From Nocardioidaceae bacterium (lineage in GTDB: Bacteria > Actinomycetota > Actinomycetes > Propionibacteriales > Nocardioidaceae), in assembly GCA_020636935.1 (NCBI GenBank), contig JACJWW010000012.1, positions 1-61,305 on the forward strand: 61,305 nt of DNA, given 5' to 3'. Positions within the stretch are counted from its first letter, which is position 1; each line of letters begins with the position of its first letter. Below, one piece after another: positions 52,455 to 60,964 of this stretch. Position numbers and translations under genes: made by a program. Under the pieces are notes generated by a model. That model was not told the origin of the DNA. It searched no databases and saw nothing but the letters and a program-made list of their open reading frames with translations.

Positions 52455-52496
52455 ATGATGCGCCAGTTGCTCCTTCGCTGCCGCAGCGAGGTCTGA
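52455..52496 (+). CDS. leuL: leuA leader peptide
   Basis: A 13-residue frame, MMRQLLLRCRSEV, with three consecutive Leu codons (TTG CTC CTT, 52467-52475), ends at TGA 52494-52496. An in-frame ATG at 52446 would add three residues. TAAACT at 52440-52445 may be a -10 element that starts transcription close to 52453, making the leader peptide leaderless. Ribosome stalling at the Leu codons when leucyl-tRNA is scarce would change folding of the RNA just downstream. Confidence 0.8.
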   Translation: MMRQLLLRCRSEV

Positions 52497-52518
52497 AGAG
52501 CCGGACCCCTCGCTGCGG
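52476..52518 (+). promoter_or_regulatory. leuA attenuator hairpins
   Basis: CCGCAGCGAGG (52481-52491) is perfectly complementary to CCTCGCTGCGG (52508-52518). The left arm also forms a competing short hairpin CGCTG/CAGCG (52476-52488). The Leu codons lie just upstream. These alternatives fit classical transcription attenuation in front of leuA; a U-run after the hairpin is lacking. Confidence 0.75.
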
Positions 52519-52575
52519 AGAGTTCGTGCGCCGGCGATGGATCAGACGCCTTGACCCCCAAAAGGACACCAACTC

Positions 52576-54309
52576 ATGACTTTGCAACACAGCGGCTTCA
52601 CCAACACCCAGCAAGCCAGCCAAATGCCGATCGAGCGCTATTCGGCATTCCCGCCCATTGAGCTGCCAGATCGCACTTGGCCCTCCAACCAAATCACCAA
52701 GGCGCCAAGGTGGCTCTCAACTGATCTACGTGACGGCAATCAAGCCCTGATCGACCCGATGAGCCCGGCCCGCAAGATGAAGATGTTCGACTTGCTGGTC
52801 AAGATGGGCTACAAGGAGATCGAGGTCGGTTTCCCATCTGCCTCGCAGACCGATTTCGACTTCGTGCGGCAATTGATCGAGCAAGATCGGGTGCCTGAAG
52901 ACGTCACCATCTCGGTGCTGACCCAGGCTCGAGAAGACTTGATCGAGCGTACGGTGCAGTCACTCGTGGGTGTCCATCACGCGAATATCCACATGTACAA
53001 CGCCTTGGCGCCGCTGTTCCGGAGGGTCGTCTTCCACGCCTCTCGTGATGAGGTCAAAGACATTGCGGTGCGGCATACCGGGCTGTTGATGAAGCACGCC
53101 GACAATCAGCTCGGCAGCACGATCATCGGCTACGAGTACAGCCCAGAGATCTTCACCAGCACCGAACTGCCCTTCTCGCTGGAGGTATGTGAGGCGGTGA
53201 GTGATGTCTGGCAGCCTGACGATGGCCGCGAGATCATCCTCAACCTGCCCGCCACTGTCGAAGTCGCCACCCCGAATGTCTACGCCGATCAGATCGAGTG
53301 GTTCTCCAGGCAACTGACTCGTCGGGAGTTCACCACGATCAGTCTGCATCCGCACAACGACCGAGGCACTGCTGTGGCAGCTACGGAGTTGGCGGTCATG
53401 GCTGGCGCCGACCGAGTGGAAGGCTGCTTGTTCGGCCACGGTGAGCGCACCGGAAATGTCTGCTTGGTGACTTTGGGGCTCAACCTGTTCAGTCAAGGCA
53501 TTGACCCGCAGATCGACTTCAGTGACATCGATGAGATCCGTCGTACGGTTGAATACTGCACTCAACTGCCGGTGCATCCGCGCCATCCCTATGCAGGTGA
53601 CTTGGTCTACACGGCATTTTCTGGATCGCATCAAGATGCCATCAAGAAGGGGCTAGAGGATCTCGACGCCCGAGCGTTGGAAGCCGGAGTCCAGGTCGCC
53701 GACCTGCCTTGGGAGGCTCCCTATCTGCCGATCGACCCTCATGACGTTGGCCGCACCTATGAGGCAGTCATCCGGGTCAACAGTCAGTCTGGCAAGGGTG
53801 GGGTCGCCTATGTGCTGAAGTCCGAGCACAACCTCGATCTGCCCCGCAGAGCGCAGATTGAGTTCAGCAGAGTGATCCAGCAGCACACCGACAGCGAGGG
53901 CGGGGAGATCACGCCCGAGGAGATCTGGGAGGTCTTCGAAGCTGAATACCTCAAGCGTGAGTTGCCCTTGAAGCTCAACTCAGTGCATACCTCCAGCGCA
54001 GCAGGGGAGAAGGACGCCTTGAGCGTCAACGTGTATGTCGAAGGCGATGTCCAGACCCTCGAGGGCTCGGGTAATGGGCCGATTGCGGCGTTCGTGAATG
54101 CCATCAATCAACTCCCGCAGGATTTCGACGTGCGGGTCCTCGACTACGCCGAACATGCCCTCTCCTCGGGCGGTGATGCCATTGCCGCAGCGTATGTCGA
54201 GTGCGCGGTGGGGGATCAGATCCTGTGGGGTGTGGGTTTGGATCCGAATATCGTGACGGCGTCGCTGAAGGCAGTCATCTCTGCGGTGAATCGAGTGCGC
54301 GGTCGCTGA
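52576..54309 (+). CDS. leuA: 2-isopropylmalate synthase
   Basis: 577 residues. The catalytic barrel begins with PRWLSTDLRDGNQALIDPM and contains ISLHPHNDRGTAVAATELAV, which provides the metal-binding histidines, and GCLFGHGERTGNVCLVTL. The C-terminal LeuA allosteric domain (about 440-575) binds leucine for feedback inhibition. It makes 2-isopropylmalate, the first step of leucine synthesis. Preceded by AAAGGA and controlled by the leader peptide and attenuator upstream. It converges on the histidine-kinase gene. Confidence 0.97.
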   Translation: MTLQHSGFTNTQQASQMPIERYSAFPPIELPDRTWPSNQITKAPRWLSTDLRDGNQALIDPMSPARKMKMFDLLVKMGYKEIEVGFPSASQTDFDFVRQLIEQDRVPEDVTISVLTQAREDLIERTVQSLVGVHHANIHMYNALAPLFRRVVFHASRDEVKDIAVRHTGLLMKHADNQLGSTIIGYEYSPEIFTSTELPFSLEVCEAVSDVWQPDDGREIILNLPATVEVATPNVYADQIEWFSRQLTRREFTTISLHPHNDRGTAVAATELAVMAGADRVEGCLFGHGERTGNVCLVTLGLNLFSQGIDPQIDFSDIDEIRRTVEYCTQLPVHPRHPYAGDLVYTAFSGSHQDAIKKGLEDLDARALEAGVQVADLPWEAPYLPIDPHDVGRTYEAVIRVNSQSGKGGVAYVLKSEHNLDLPRRAQIEFSRVIQQHTDSEGGEITPEEIWEVFEAEYLKRELPLKLNSVHTSSAAGEKDALSVNVYVEGDVQTLEGSGNGPIAAFVNAINQLPQDFDVRVLDYAEHALSSGGDAIAAAYVECAVGDQILWGVGLDPNIVTASLKAVISAVNRVRGR

Positions 54310-54329
54310 CCCTGGACCTGACTCGACGC

Positions 54330-57086
54330 TCAGTTCCCCGAGGGTTGGACCGGCACTCTGACATTGGCGAGCGGGAAGGCCAGTCGCACGGTGGTGCCCT
54401 TGTTGAGCTCAGAAGTCAGCGCGATGCTGCCTCGATGACTCTCAACGATGGATTTGACGATCGACAACCCCAAGCCAGTGCCCTGAATGGCATTCTCCTC
54501 AGCATTTGGAGAGCGGTGGAAGCGGTCGAAGACATTTTCCAGCTCATCTCGAGGGATGCCGATGCCGTTGTCTGAGACCTCAACGATGGCTTCCTTGCCG
54601 ATGATGGTGACTCCCAAGGTGACCTCACCGCCCTCCAGAGAGAACTTGATCGCATTCGACAGCAGATTGGAGATCGCACGCTCCAGATGGAAGTGACTGG
54701 CAGTGACCATCACAGGGGTGCTTGGCAGATCAATATTCATCGCGATCGATCGACCGTTGACGGTAGCAACGATCGACTCCTTGCTCTCAATGGCGACATC
54801 TCGCAGATCGACGGGGTCCTCGGACTGCTGTTCTTTGTTTGCGTGCAACTTGGCGGTGAGCAATAGATCGTCGGCCAAGGTCAACAGTCGCTCACCATTG
54901 CGAGAGATGATGTCCAGCATTGACCTCTGGCCGTCGGTCAGCGGGCCGCCCAGCTCGTCTTCGAGCATCTCGGTCGTGCCAATGATGCTGGTCATCGGAG
55001 TGCGGAGCTCGTGGCTCACCGTTGAGATGAAGTCATCCTTGACTCGGTCAAGGGCTCTCAGTCTGTTGACTGCTTCGCGCTCGCGCTTGAGAGCCAGCAC
55101 CACGATTTCCTGGCTGCGGCGGGCGTCTGAGACATCGCGGGCCACAAAGAGAAAACCGACCGGCTTGTGCCCAAATGGATCGGTGACCACGCTGGTGGTC
55201 ATGGACACTCGGATCGCAGCGCCACCGGCCCGGATCCAAGTCCAGTCACGGGTCTCAGGGATGCCGCCACTGACGACGTGGGCGACGAGGTCGGCGAAGG
55301 TCGGGTTGTTGCTGGCTGCGTAACCGGTGAAAGCGGCAGGGCTCAGGAAATCGGTGAAGTCATGTCCGGTGACCCCTGTCGAGGAATAGCCAAGGAGAGT
55401 CTCTGCCCCGGTGTTGAACAAGGTGACCCGGCCATCCAGGTCTGTGCTGATGAATGCGACCGTCGTCGCCGAGTCGACGAGTTGCTGGCTCAGTTGGCTG
55501 ATTTGTCGCTGCTCGGTGATATCCAAGGCTGTGAAGACCAGCAGTACATCGGTTGCTGTGCTGGAACGGAACTCCGCCTGACGGTAAAACATCAAGCGGC
55601 GCTCACCGGACTTGGTCAACATGATGGTCTCGTCTTGTGATGGAGCAGGTTCATCTCCCATGAAGGCTGTCTTCAAGGCCTCGCGCTGCTCCGGTGGCGC
55701 GAGCACGTCGTAGTACTCGTGCCCCACCAACTCGTCCTCGGTGTAGCCGAGCATTTCAGCCCCGGCCAGATTGCAGTCAACGATGGTGCCATTTGGCGTG
55801 GTTACCAAGATCATGCAGGGAGACGAAGCCAGCACAGCCGCGTTGTAGTTGCGCTCCTCTTCCAATTGGGCGCGCACCTCTGACTCGGCACTCAAATCGT
55901 GAATCGTCAGCGAGAACTGCGGCTCGGATCCGTGTCGGTCGAGCAGGGAGAGGGTCAGTGACAGATCGCTGAGGTGGGCGTCGATCAGGCTGGCGTGGCC
56001 TTCCCACCCGTGCCTCACTCCGTCGAGGACTTCATGGACGATCTTGCTCATGTCGTTTGGCAAAGAGACCAGGCCAGAGACTGGTTGTCCAGGCAGCGAC
56101 ATGGAGGAAGTGCCTAGCAGTCGCTCTGCTGCTGCATTGCTGTCCTCGAAGACCAGTTGACCTCGCACGAACTTCACCAAGGCAATCGGCATCTGCGAGT
56201 GGTAGTAGCTCTGCTTGAAAACACGGGCGCTCAGCCTGATCCCGCGAAGGGCATCTGAGCGTTCGCTGCTCACCAGAGCAACGGGCATCGAGATCGCAAA
56301 AAGCAGGATCAAGTAGATTTCCGCCACCCAGTTGCCCGAGGTCGGGCTGGTGGGAGCGGCGGCGGTCAGGAGCGTGGTGGTCAAGTAGAGAGCCGCCAAC
56401 TCGAATGCCAAGATCCGCTCCCCGAATCTGAATGCCGCCCAGATCAGGACCGGGATCGGCAGCCAGTCCAAGGCCTCCACGTTTGGCAGGGTAGATGCCG
56501 TCGCGAGTGCGGCGATCAGCAAACCAACTTGGAGCGCGACTTCGGCCGGGTGCGCCGAAAGCCCCTGGCGCTTGGTGGTGAGTACGAGCGGGCTGAGCAG
56601 GAGGAAGCTGGCCAGAGTACTCGCGGCTACAGGCGCGAAGGTGATCCCACTGTGTGCCGGGCTGTAGAGCGCGTACAAGGTGCTGATGGTTCCGGTCGCA
56701 AGGGCGGCAACGAAGCCAACGAGTGTGAAGCGACCGAGACTGCGGAGTTGGTTGAGATAGCGCCCAGGGATTGGTGAGAGGGCAACCACGAGCGACCAGC
56801 TGACCAGGACCAGCATGAGGGTGGCCCACACGCTCGTGATCGGTCGTACTCCTACTACTAGCAGGCCAATGCAGAGGCAGAGGGCAAGTGGCACACAGAT
56901 CACTGCTCGAGCCTGTTTGGGTGACAGGGCAAGCACCATGAAGGTTGCCCCTGTGGCTGCCCAAGGACCGGTGCCCTTGACTGCCTCAAAGGGGCCACTT
57001 GCCGCCAAGATCGTGGCGAGTGCGATCAGTAGCGCAACACCCACTGTGCGCTTGAGCGCAGAAGTTAGCCCGGCTGCTGGGTGCAT
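54330..57086 (-). CDS. Membrane sensor histidine kinase with MASE1-like and PAS domains
   Basis: 918 residues. About eight membrane helices (1-290) resemble a MASE1-type sensor, followed by three PAS-like domains (about 300-410, 420-535, 540-660; for example ASSPCMILVTTPNGTIVDCN), a HisKA dimerisation helix with phospho-acceptor His692 (SHELRTPMTS) and a HATPase domain with LLSNAIKFS, GIGIPRDELENVFDRF and GTGLGLSIV. It should autophosphorylate in response to membrane or cytoplasmic cues. No response regulator is next to it, so it is an orphan kinase. Signal unknown. Confidence 0.92.
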   Translation of the reverse strand: MHPAAGLTSALKRTVGVALLIALATILAASGPFEAVKGTGPWAATGATFMVLALSPKQARAVICVPLALCLCIGLLVVGVRPITSVWATLMLVLVSWSLVVALSPIPGRYLNQLRSLGRFTLVGFVAALATGTISTLYALYSPAHSGITFAPVAASTLASFLLLSPLVLTTKRQGLSAHPAEVALQVGLLIAALATASTLPNVEALDWLPIPVLIWAAFRFGERILAFELAALYLTTTLLTAAAPTSPTSGNWVAEIYLILLFAISMPVALVSSERSDALRGIRLSARVFKQSYYHSQMPIALVKFVRGQLVFEDSNAAAERLLGTSSMSLPGQPVSGLVSLPNDMSKIVHEVLDGVRHGWEGHASLIDAHLSDLSLTLSLLDRHGSEPQFSLTIHDLSAESEVRAQLEEERNYNAAVLASSPCMILVTTPNGTIVDCNLAGAEMLGYTEDELVGHEYYDVLAPPEQREALKTAFMGDEPAPSQDETIMLTKSGERRLMFYRQAEFRSSTATDVLLVFTALDITEQRQISQLSQQLVDSATTVAFISTDLDGRVTLFNTGAETLLGYSSTGVTGHDFTDFLSPAAFTGYAASNNPTFADLVAHVVSGGIPETRDWTWIRAGGAAIRVSMTTSVVTDPFGHKPVGFLFVARDVSDARRSQEIVVLALKREREAVNRLRALDRVKDDFISTVSHELRTPMTSIIGTTEMLEDELGGPLTDGQRSMLDIISRNGERLLTLADDLLLTAKLHANKEQQSEDPVDLRDVAIESKESIVATVNGRSIAMNIDLPSTPVMVTASHFHLERAISNLLSNAIKFSLEGGEVTLGVTIIGKEAIVEVSDNGIGIPRDELENVFDRFHRSPNAEENAIQGTGLGLSIVKSIVESHRGSIALTSELNKGTTVRLAFPLANVRVPVQPSGN

Positions 57087-57243
57087 ATTGGCGATTCTTC
57101 CCGTCTATCAGGGCATCTGTGGGCCATTTACAAGAAATTGGGAGGTTTGGTATTGAAATTGGTGCTACCCACGCTCCTGTGCTTGGTGACTTCTGGCCAG
57201 CGTGGCTACCCATGCGGGGTGTCGGGTGGGGAAGAATGAACCC

Positions 57244-57975
57244 ATGCCGGTGTACAGAGACGAAGCCATCGTCTTGCGTACCCACAAACTCGCTGAAGCC
57301 GATCGGATCATCACACTCCTGACCAGCGATCACGGTGTGGTGCGCGCGGTGGCCAATGGGGTACGCCGTACCTCGTCGAAGTTCGGCTCCCGGCTTGAAC
57401 CCTTCAACCACGTCGATCTGCTGTTGCGCACTGGTCGCAATCTCGACACCATCACCGAGGCCGACACCAGGGTGGCCCACGGTGACCGGATCGGTGCTCA
57501 CTATGAACGTTTTGCCGCGGCCAATGCGATGGTGGAAACCGCCACCAAATTGGTCTCCGAAGAGCGGCAACCTGCTCGGCAGCAGTTCCTGCTGCTGGCT
57601 GGAGGTCTTGGCGCCATGGCAAGGGGAGAGCATCGAGCCATCGATGTGCTCAACTCATATCTGCTGCGGTCTCTGGCCATTGCTGGCTATGCGCCCAGTT
57701 GCTCTGACTGCGCCCACTGTGGTTTGCCGGGGCCACATCGGTGGTTCAATCCGGCCGCGGGTGGCACTTTGTGCGCCCAATGTCGATTGCCCGGCAGCGT
57801 CAGCCCGGCCGAGGAGACGATGGTCTTGCTGGGTGCTCTGTTGGCTGGAGACTGGGAGGTGGTCGATGCAGCGCAAGCTCGGCATCGCAGCGAGTCACGC
57901 GGGCTTGTCGCCAACTATGTTGCCTGGCACTTGGAGCGTGGTTTGCGCTCGATGCCCTATGTCGTGGAAGGGTGA
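57244..57975 (+). CDS. recO: DNA repair protein RecO
   Basis: 243 residues. The N-terminal OB fold starts MPVYRDEAIVLRTHKLAEADRIITLL, with GVRRTSSKFGSRLEPF behind it; a helical domain and a C4 zinc motif (CSDCAHCG and CAQC) follow. RecO loads RecA with RecR in recombinational repair. The start ATG at 57244 fits the family; the frame extends 14 codons upstream. It overlaps uppS by four bases (GTGA), a neighbourhood conserved in actinobacteria. Confidence 0.95.
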   Translation: MPVYRDEAIVLRTHKLAEADRIITLLTSDHGVVRAVANGVRRTSSKFGSRLEPFNHVDLLLRTGRNLDTITEADTRVAHGDRIGAHYERFAAANAMVETATKLVSEERQPARQQFLLLAGGLGAMARGEHRAIDVLNSYLLRSLAIAGYAPSCSDCAHCGLPGPHRWFNPAAGGTLCAQCRLPGSVSPAEETMVLLGALLAGDWEVVDAAQARHRSESRGLVANYVAWHLERGLRSMPYVVEG

Positions 57976-58754
57976 GTCCTGTGTCAAGCTCCCGCGCATC
58001 CGTACGCCCTCCAGACCCGCATCCCAGCGGCGCTCGGCCACCGGCATTGCCTGCGGAAGTCGTGCCCAAGCACGTTGCGGTGATCATGGATGGCAATGGC
58101 CGTTGGGCCAAGGAGCGTGGTTTGCCTCGCACTGAAGGTCACAAGATGGGGGAGGCCTCGCTGTTTGAGGTGGTAGAGGGCGCCTTGGAGATCGGGGTCG
58201 AGGCTATTTCCGCCTATGCCTTCTCCACCGAGAACTGGAACAGATCCCCGGCCGAGGTGAAGTTCTTGATGGGCTTCAACCGAGATGTGATCAGGCGGCG
58301 TAGAGATGAAATGCACGAGCGTGGAGTCCGGGTCAAGTGGGCGGGGCGCGCGCCAAAGCTGTGGCATTCAGTGATCAAGGAGTTGAAGATCGCTGAGGAG
58401 ATGACCAAGCACAATGACCAGCTCACCCTCACCATGTGCGTCAATTACGGCGGTAGAGCGGAGCTGGCCGATGCCGCTGCAGCCATGGCGCGTGACGCTG
58501 TGGCCGGCCGACTCAACCCCGATCGGATCAGCGAGAAGACCTTCGCACGCTATCTATATGTGCCCGAGTTGAGTGAGGCCGACCTGGTCTGGCGCACTTC
58601 GGGTGAGCAGCGGTTGTCGAATTTCGTCCTCTGGCAGGCCGCCTACAGTGAGTTTGTCTTCAGTGATGTGCTTTGGCCCGATGTTGACCGGCGCCACCTG
58701 TGGCAGGCGATCGAGACGTACGCCGACCGCAGCCGCCGCTACGGCAAGGCCTGA
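57972..58754 (+). CDS. uppS: Undecaprenyl (polyprenyl) diphosphate synthase
   Basis: 260 residues of cis-prenyltransferase. PKHVAVIMDGNGRWAKERGLPRTEGHK carries the catalytic Asp and diphosphate-binding residues, ISAYAFSTENWNRS the conserved loop, and DLVWRTSGEQRLSNFVLWQAAYSEF the C-terminal signature. It makes the C50/C55 carrier used by MraY and MurG. GTG at 57972 overlaps the recO stop; GTG at 57981 is an alternative. Convergent with zur across a 29-base gap. Confidence 0.95.
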   Translation: MSPVSSSRASVRPPDPHPSGARPPALPAEVVPKHVAVIMDGNGRWAKERGLPRTEGHKMGEASLFEVVEGALEIGVEAISAYAFSTENWNRSPAEVKFLMGFNRDVIRRRRDEMHERGVRVKWAGRAPKLWHSVIKELKIAEEMTKHNDQLTLTMCVNYGGRAELADAAAAMARDAVAGRLNPDRISEKTFARYLYVPELSEADLVWRTSGEQRLSNFVLWQAAYSEFVFSDVLWPDVDRRHLWQAIETYADRSRRYGKA

Positions 58755-58783
58755 TCAGGCTCGGTCAAGACGGGGCTTGAGGG

Positions 58784-59191
58784 TCACTGGCACTTGGGGC
58801 AGATCCCAGTGATCTCGATGCGATGGGTGAGGTCGGCAAATCCGTGCGCGCTGGCAATCGAGCGAGTCCAGGCCTCCACAGCCGGACCTGCGACCTCCTG
58901 GGTGGCGCCGCATTCTCGGCAGACTAGGTGATGATGGTGCGCGCCACTGCAGCGGCGATAGACACTCTCCCCGCTGTCAGTCAGAAGGGAGTCAATTGCG
59001 CCCCCGGCCGCCATTGCTTGAAGGGTGCGGTAGACCGTGGCCAAGCCGACCTTCTCTCCCCTGGATGCCAAGAGGGCATGGATGTCTTGGGCACTACGGA
59101 AGTCATCAAATTGATCAAAGGCCGCGGCGATGGCACGCCGTTGTCTGGTCGGGCGTGCTGACGGGACGCCGTAGGGCTCAGTGCTGGTCAT
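58784..59191 (-). CDS. zur: Fur-family regulator, probably zinc-responsive Zur
   Basis: 135 residues. The winged helix (SARPTRQRRAIAAAFDQFDDFRSAQDIHALL and VGLATVYRTLQAMAAGGAIDSL) is followed by a metal-binding dimer domain with CSGAHHHHLVCRECG and a C-terminal CPKC, the two CxxC pairs of the structural zinc site. Placement as last gene after znuA-znuC-znuB points to Zur. The ATG at 59191 lies within the end of znuB (14-base overlap); a longer frame upstream to 59290 is antisense-free but reads through the znuB tail in another frame and is rejected. Confidence 0.9.
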   Translation of the reverse strand: MTSTEPYGVPSARPTRQRRAIAAAFDQFDDFRSAQDIHALLASRGEKVGLATVYRTLQAMAAGGAIDSLLTDSGESVYRRCSGAHHHHLVCRECGATQEVAGPAVEAWTRSIASAHGFADLTHRIEITGICPKCQ

Positions 59192-60194
59192 AGTGACCGC
59201 CGTGGGCCGCATGACGCTGTCCATCGTGCAAATAGTCGACATGGTCGCCGTGCTCGACTGCGACATGGCCGCAGCCTGGACCATGCACATGCCCGTGCTG
59301 GTCCGATGTGGCGTGGGCTAGCTCTGGAGGTTGTATGGGGTCCAAACCGTGCTCGCCTTCGTCGGGGAAGGGCATCAAGGCCTTGCGCCGTCGTTGAACG
59401 ACGATTCCCAAGGGGGCGGTCAGGGAGAAGCCGGCCAAGCCAACCAGCACGATCGTGGCCCCAGGTGGAGCGTCGATGAATGCCGTGATCGCGACGCCCA
59501 CCAATCCTGAAACGGCACCCACTCCCATGGCGGTGATCATGGTGGCTCGGAAACTCCTGGTGAACTGTTGGGTCGTGGCCACTGGGATGATCATCAAAGC
59601 GCTGACCAGCAGCAGTCCGACTGTGCGCATGGCGAGGCTGACGCTGACGGCGGCCAAGACCGAGATCATTGAGTTGTAGAGCCAGGTGCGCAGACCAAGA
59701 GTGCGCGAATAGCTCTCGTCCGTTGCCACAGCGAACAGTTGTGGCAACAGTCCGAAGACCAAGGCAAGCACGACGACGGCCAGACCCAAGCTGACCCATA
59801 CGTCTTGATCGGACAGGCTGGTGATCGATCCGAAGAGATATTGCTGCATCGAGTACATCCCGTTGCCAGCCTGCGAAACCAGGACGAGCCCTCCGGCGAT
59901 GCCACCGTAGAAGAGCAAGGCCAAAGCGACATCTCCAGATGTCCGGCCCGTGCTGCGAATCGCCTCGATCAAGATCGCGCCAGCCACCGCTGCGAGGATC
60001 GCAGTCCAGGTGGGGGAGGTGCCGGTGAGGATGCCGATCGCCACTCCGGTCACAGTTATGTGGCCGATCCCGTCTCCGAGGAGGGAGAGCTTGCGTTGCA
60101 CGAGGAATGTGCCCACTGCTGGTGCGGCCAGGCCGGTCAGGAAGGCGGCCAGCAGGGCACGCACCATGAAGTCTGCGGTCAGGATGGAGATCAT
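59178..60194 (-). CDS. znuB: Zinc ABC transporter permease
   Basis: 338 residues with eight or nine membrane helices of the ABC-3 (ZnuB/MntB) permease family: FMVRALLAAFLTGLAAPAVGTFLVQRKLSLLGDGIGH at the N-terminus, then LFGSITSLSDQDVW and a cluster of Gly-rich helices. The C-terminal tail after about residue 293 is strikingly His-rich (12 His in the last 45 residues, also HGPGCGH), facing the cytoplasm and probably binding Zn2+. Start overlaps znuC by four bases, end overlaps zur by 14. Confidence 0.93.
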   Translation of the reverse strand: MISILTADFMVRALLAAFLTGLAAPAVGTFLVQRKLSLLGDGIGHITVTGVAIGILTGTSPTWTAILAAVAGAILIEAIRSTGRTSGDVALALLFYGGIAGGLVLVSQAGNGMYSMQQYLFGSITSLSDQDVWVSLGLAVVVLALVFGLLPQLFAVATDESYSRTLGLRTWLYNSMISVLAAVSVSLAMRTVGLLLVSALMIIPVATTQQFTRSFRATMITAMGVGAVSGLVGVAITAFIDAPPGATIVLVGLAGFSLTAPLGIVVQRRRKALMPFPDEGEHGLDPIQPPELAHATSDQHGHVHGPGCGHVAVEHGDHVDYLHDGQRHAAHGGHYDQH

Positions 60195-60964
60195 GACCCT
60201 CCTTGGATCAAGCCCTCATGGGCACTCGGATGCGCTGACTCCGGCGGGTGGTGATGATGAGTTCCGGGTACGACGGGAGCTGCCTCAGGTGCGCCAGCAA
60301 AGACCAGTCGCCCTTCTGACAACACGAGGCAGCGCTGGATCCAGGGAGCGAATGGTCCGAGCTCATGCAGCACCAGCACCAAGGTGCTTCCTGTGGTCAC
60401 CAGGTCATGCAGGCTGTCCGCGATGGCCTGTTGGTTGCCCAGGTCGACGCCAGCGTTGGGTTCGTCCATGATCAGGAGTTCGGGTTGGCCAGCTAGAGCC
60501 CTGGCAATTAGGACTCGTTGCCTCTGACCACCGGACAGCGTGCTCACCGGATGCCCAGCACGGTCAGCCAAACCGACAACATCCAACGCCTCGGCGATCG
60601 CTCGGCGATCCGTCGTACGTGAAGGGCGGAAGGGGCCACGGCGAGAGAGCCGCCCAGAAGCCACCACCTCCTTGACCGAGGCGACCACACCTTGGGAGAG
60701 AGATGAGTGTTGGGGCACATAACCGATCCGTGCCCAATCCCGAAAGCCCCGTGCAGGAGCGCCGAACAAAGCTACTGATCCAGATGTTGCCGCAGCTTGG
60801 TTGAGGATCGCTTTGATCAAAGTGGACTTGCCCGATCCGTTTGCGCCAAGAATGGCGACGACTTCTCCACTTTGGATGCTCATCGAGATGTCGCGCAGGA
60901 TCGGGCGACCCGCGATATTGACGCCGAGTCGGCTGGTTGCCACTGGCGGCGGCGTCACTGGCAC
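60191..60964 (-). CDS. znuC: Zinc ABC transporter ATP-binding protein
   Basis: 257 residues. Walker A GANGSGKST (40-48), ABC signature LSGGQRQR and Walker B LLIMDEP identify the ATPase; YVPQHSSLSQG is the Q-loop region. A short His-rich tail (HHHH plus two more His within 16 residues) ends the protein, echoing the longer tail of ZnuB. It powers Zn2+ import through ZnuB. Start overlaps the znuA end by ten bases. Confidence 0.94.
   Translation of the reverse strand: MPVTPPPVATSRLGVNIAGRPILRDISMSIQSGEVVAILGANGSGKSTLIKAILNQAAATSGSVALFGAPARGFRDWARIGYVPQHSSLSQGVVASVKEVVASGRLSRRGPFRPSRTTDRRAIAEALDVVGLADRAGHPVSTLSGGQRQRVLIARALAGQPELLIMDEPNAGVDLGNQQAIADSLHDLVTTGSTLVLVLHELGPFAPWIQRCLVLSEGRLVFAGAPEAAPVVPGTHHHHPPESAHPSAHEGLIQGGS

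Noticed and set aside
58784..59290. Longer Zur with 33 extra N-terminal residues
   Set aside because: The extension is the znuB His-rich tail read in another frame; the ATG at 59191 gives the family length.
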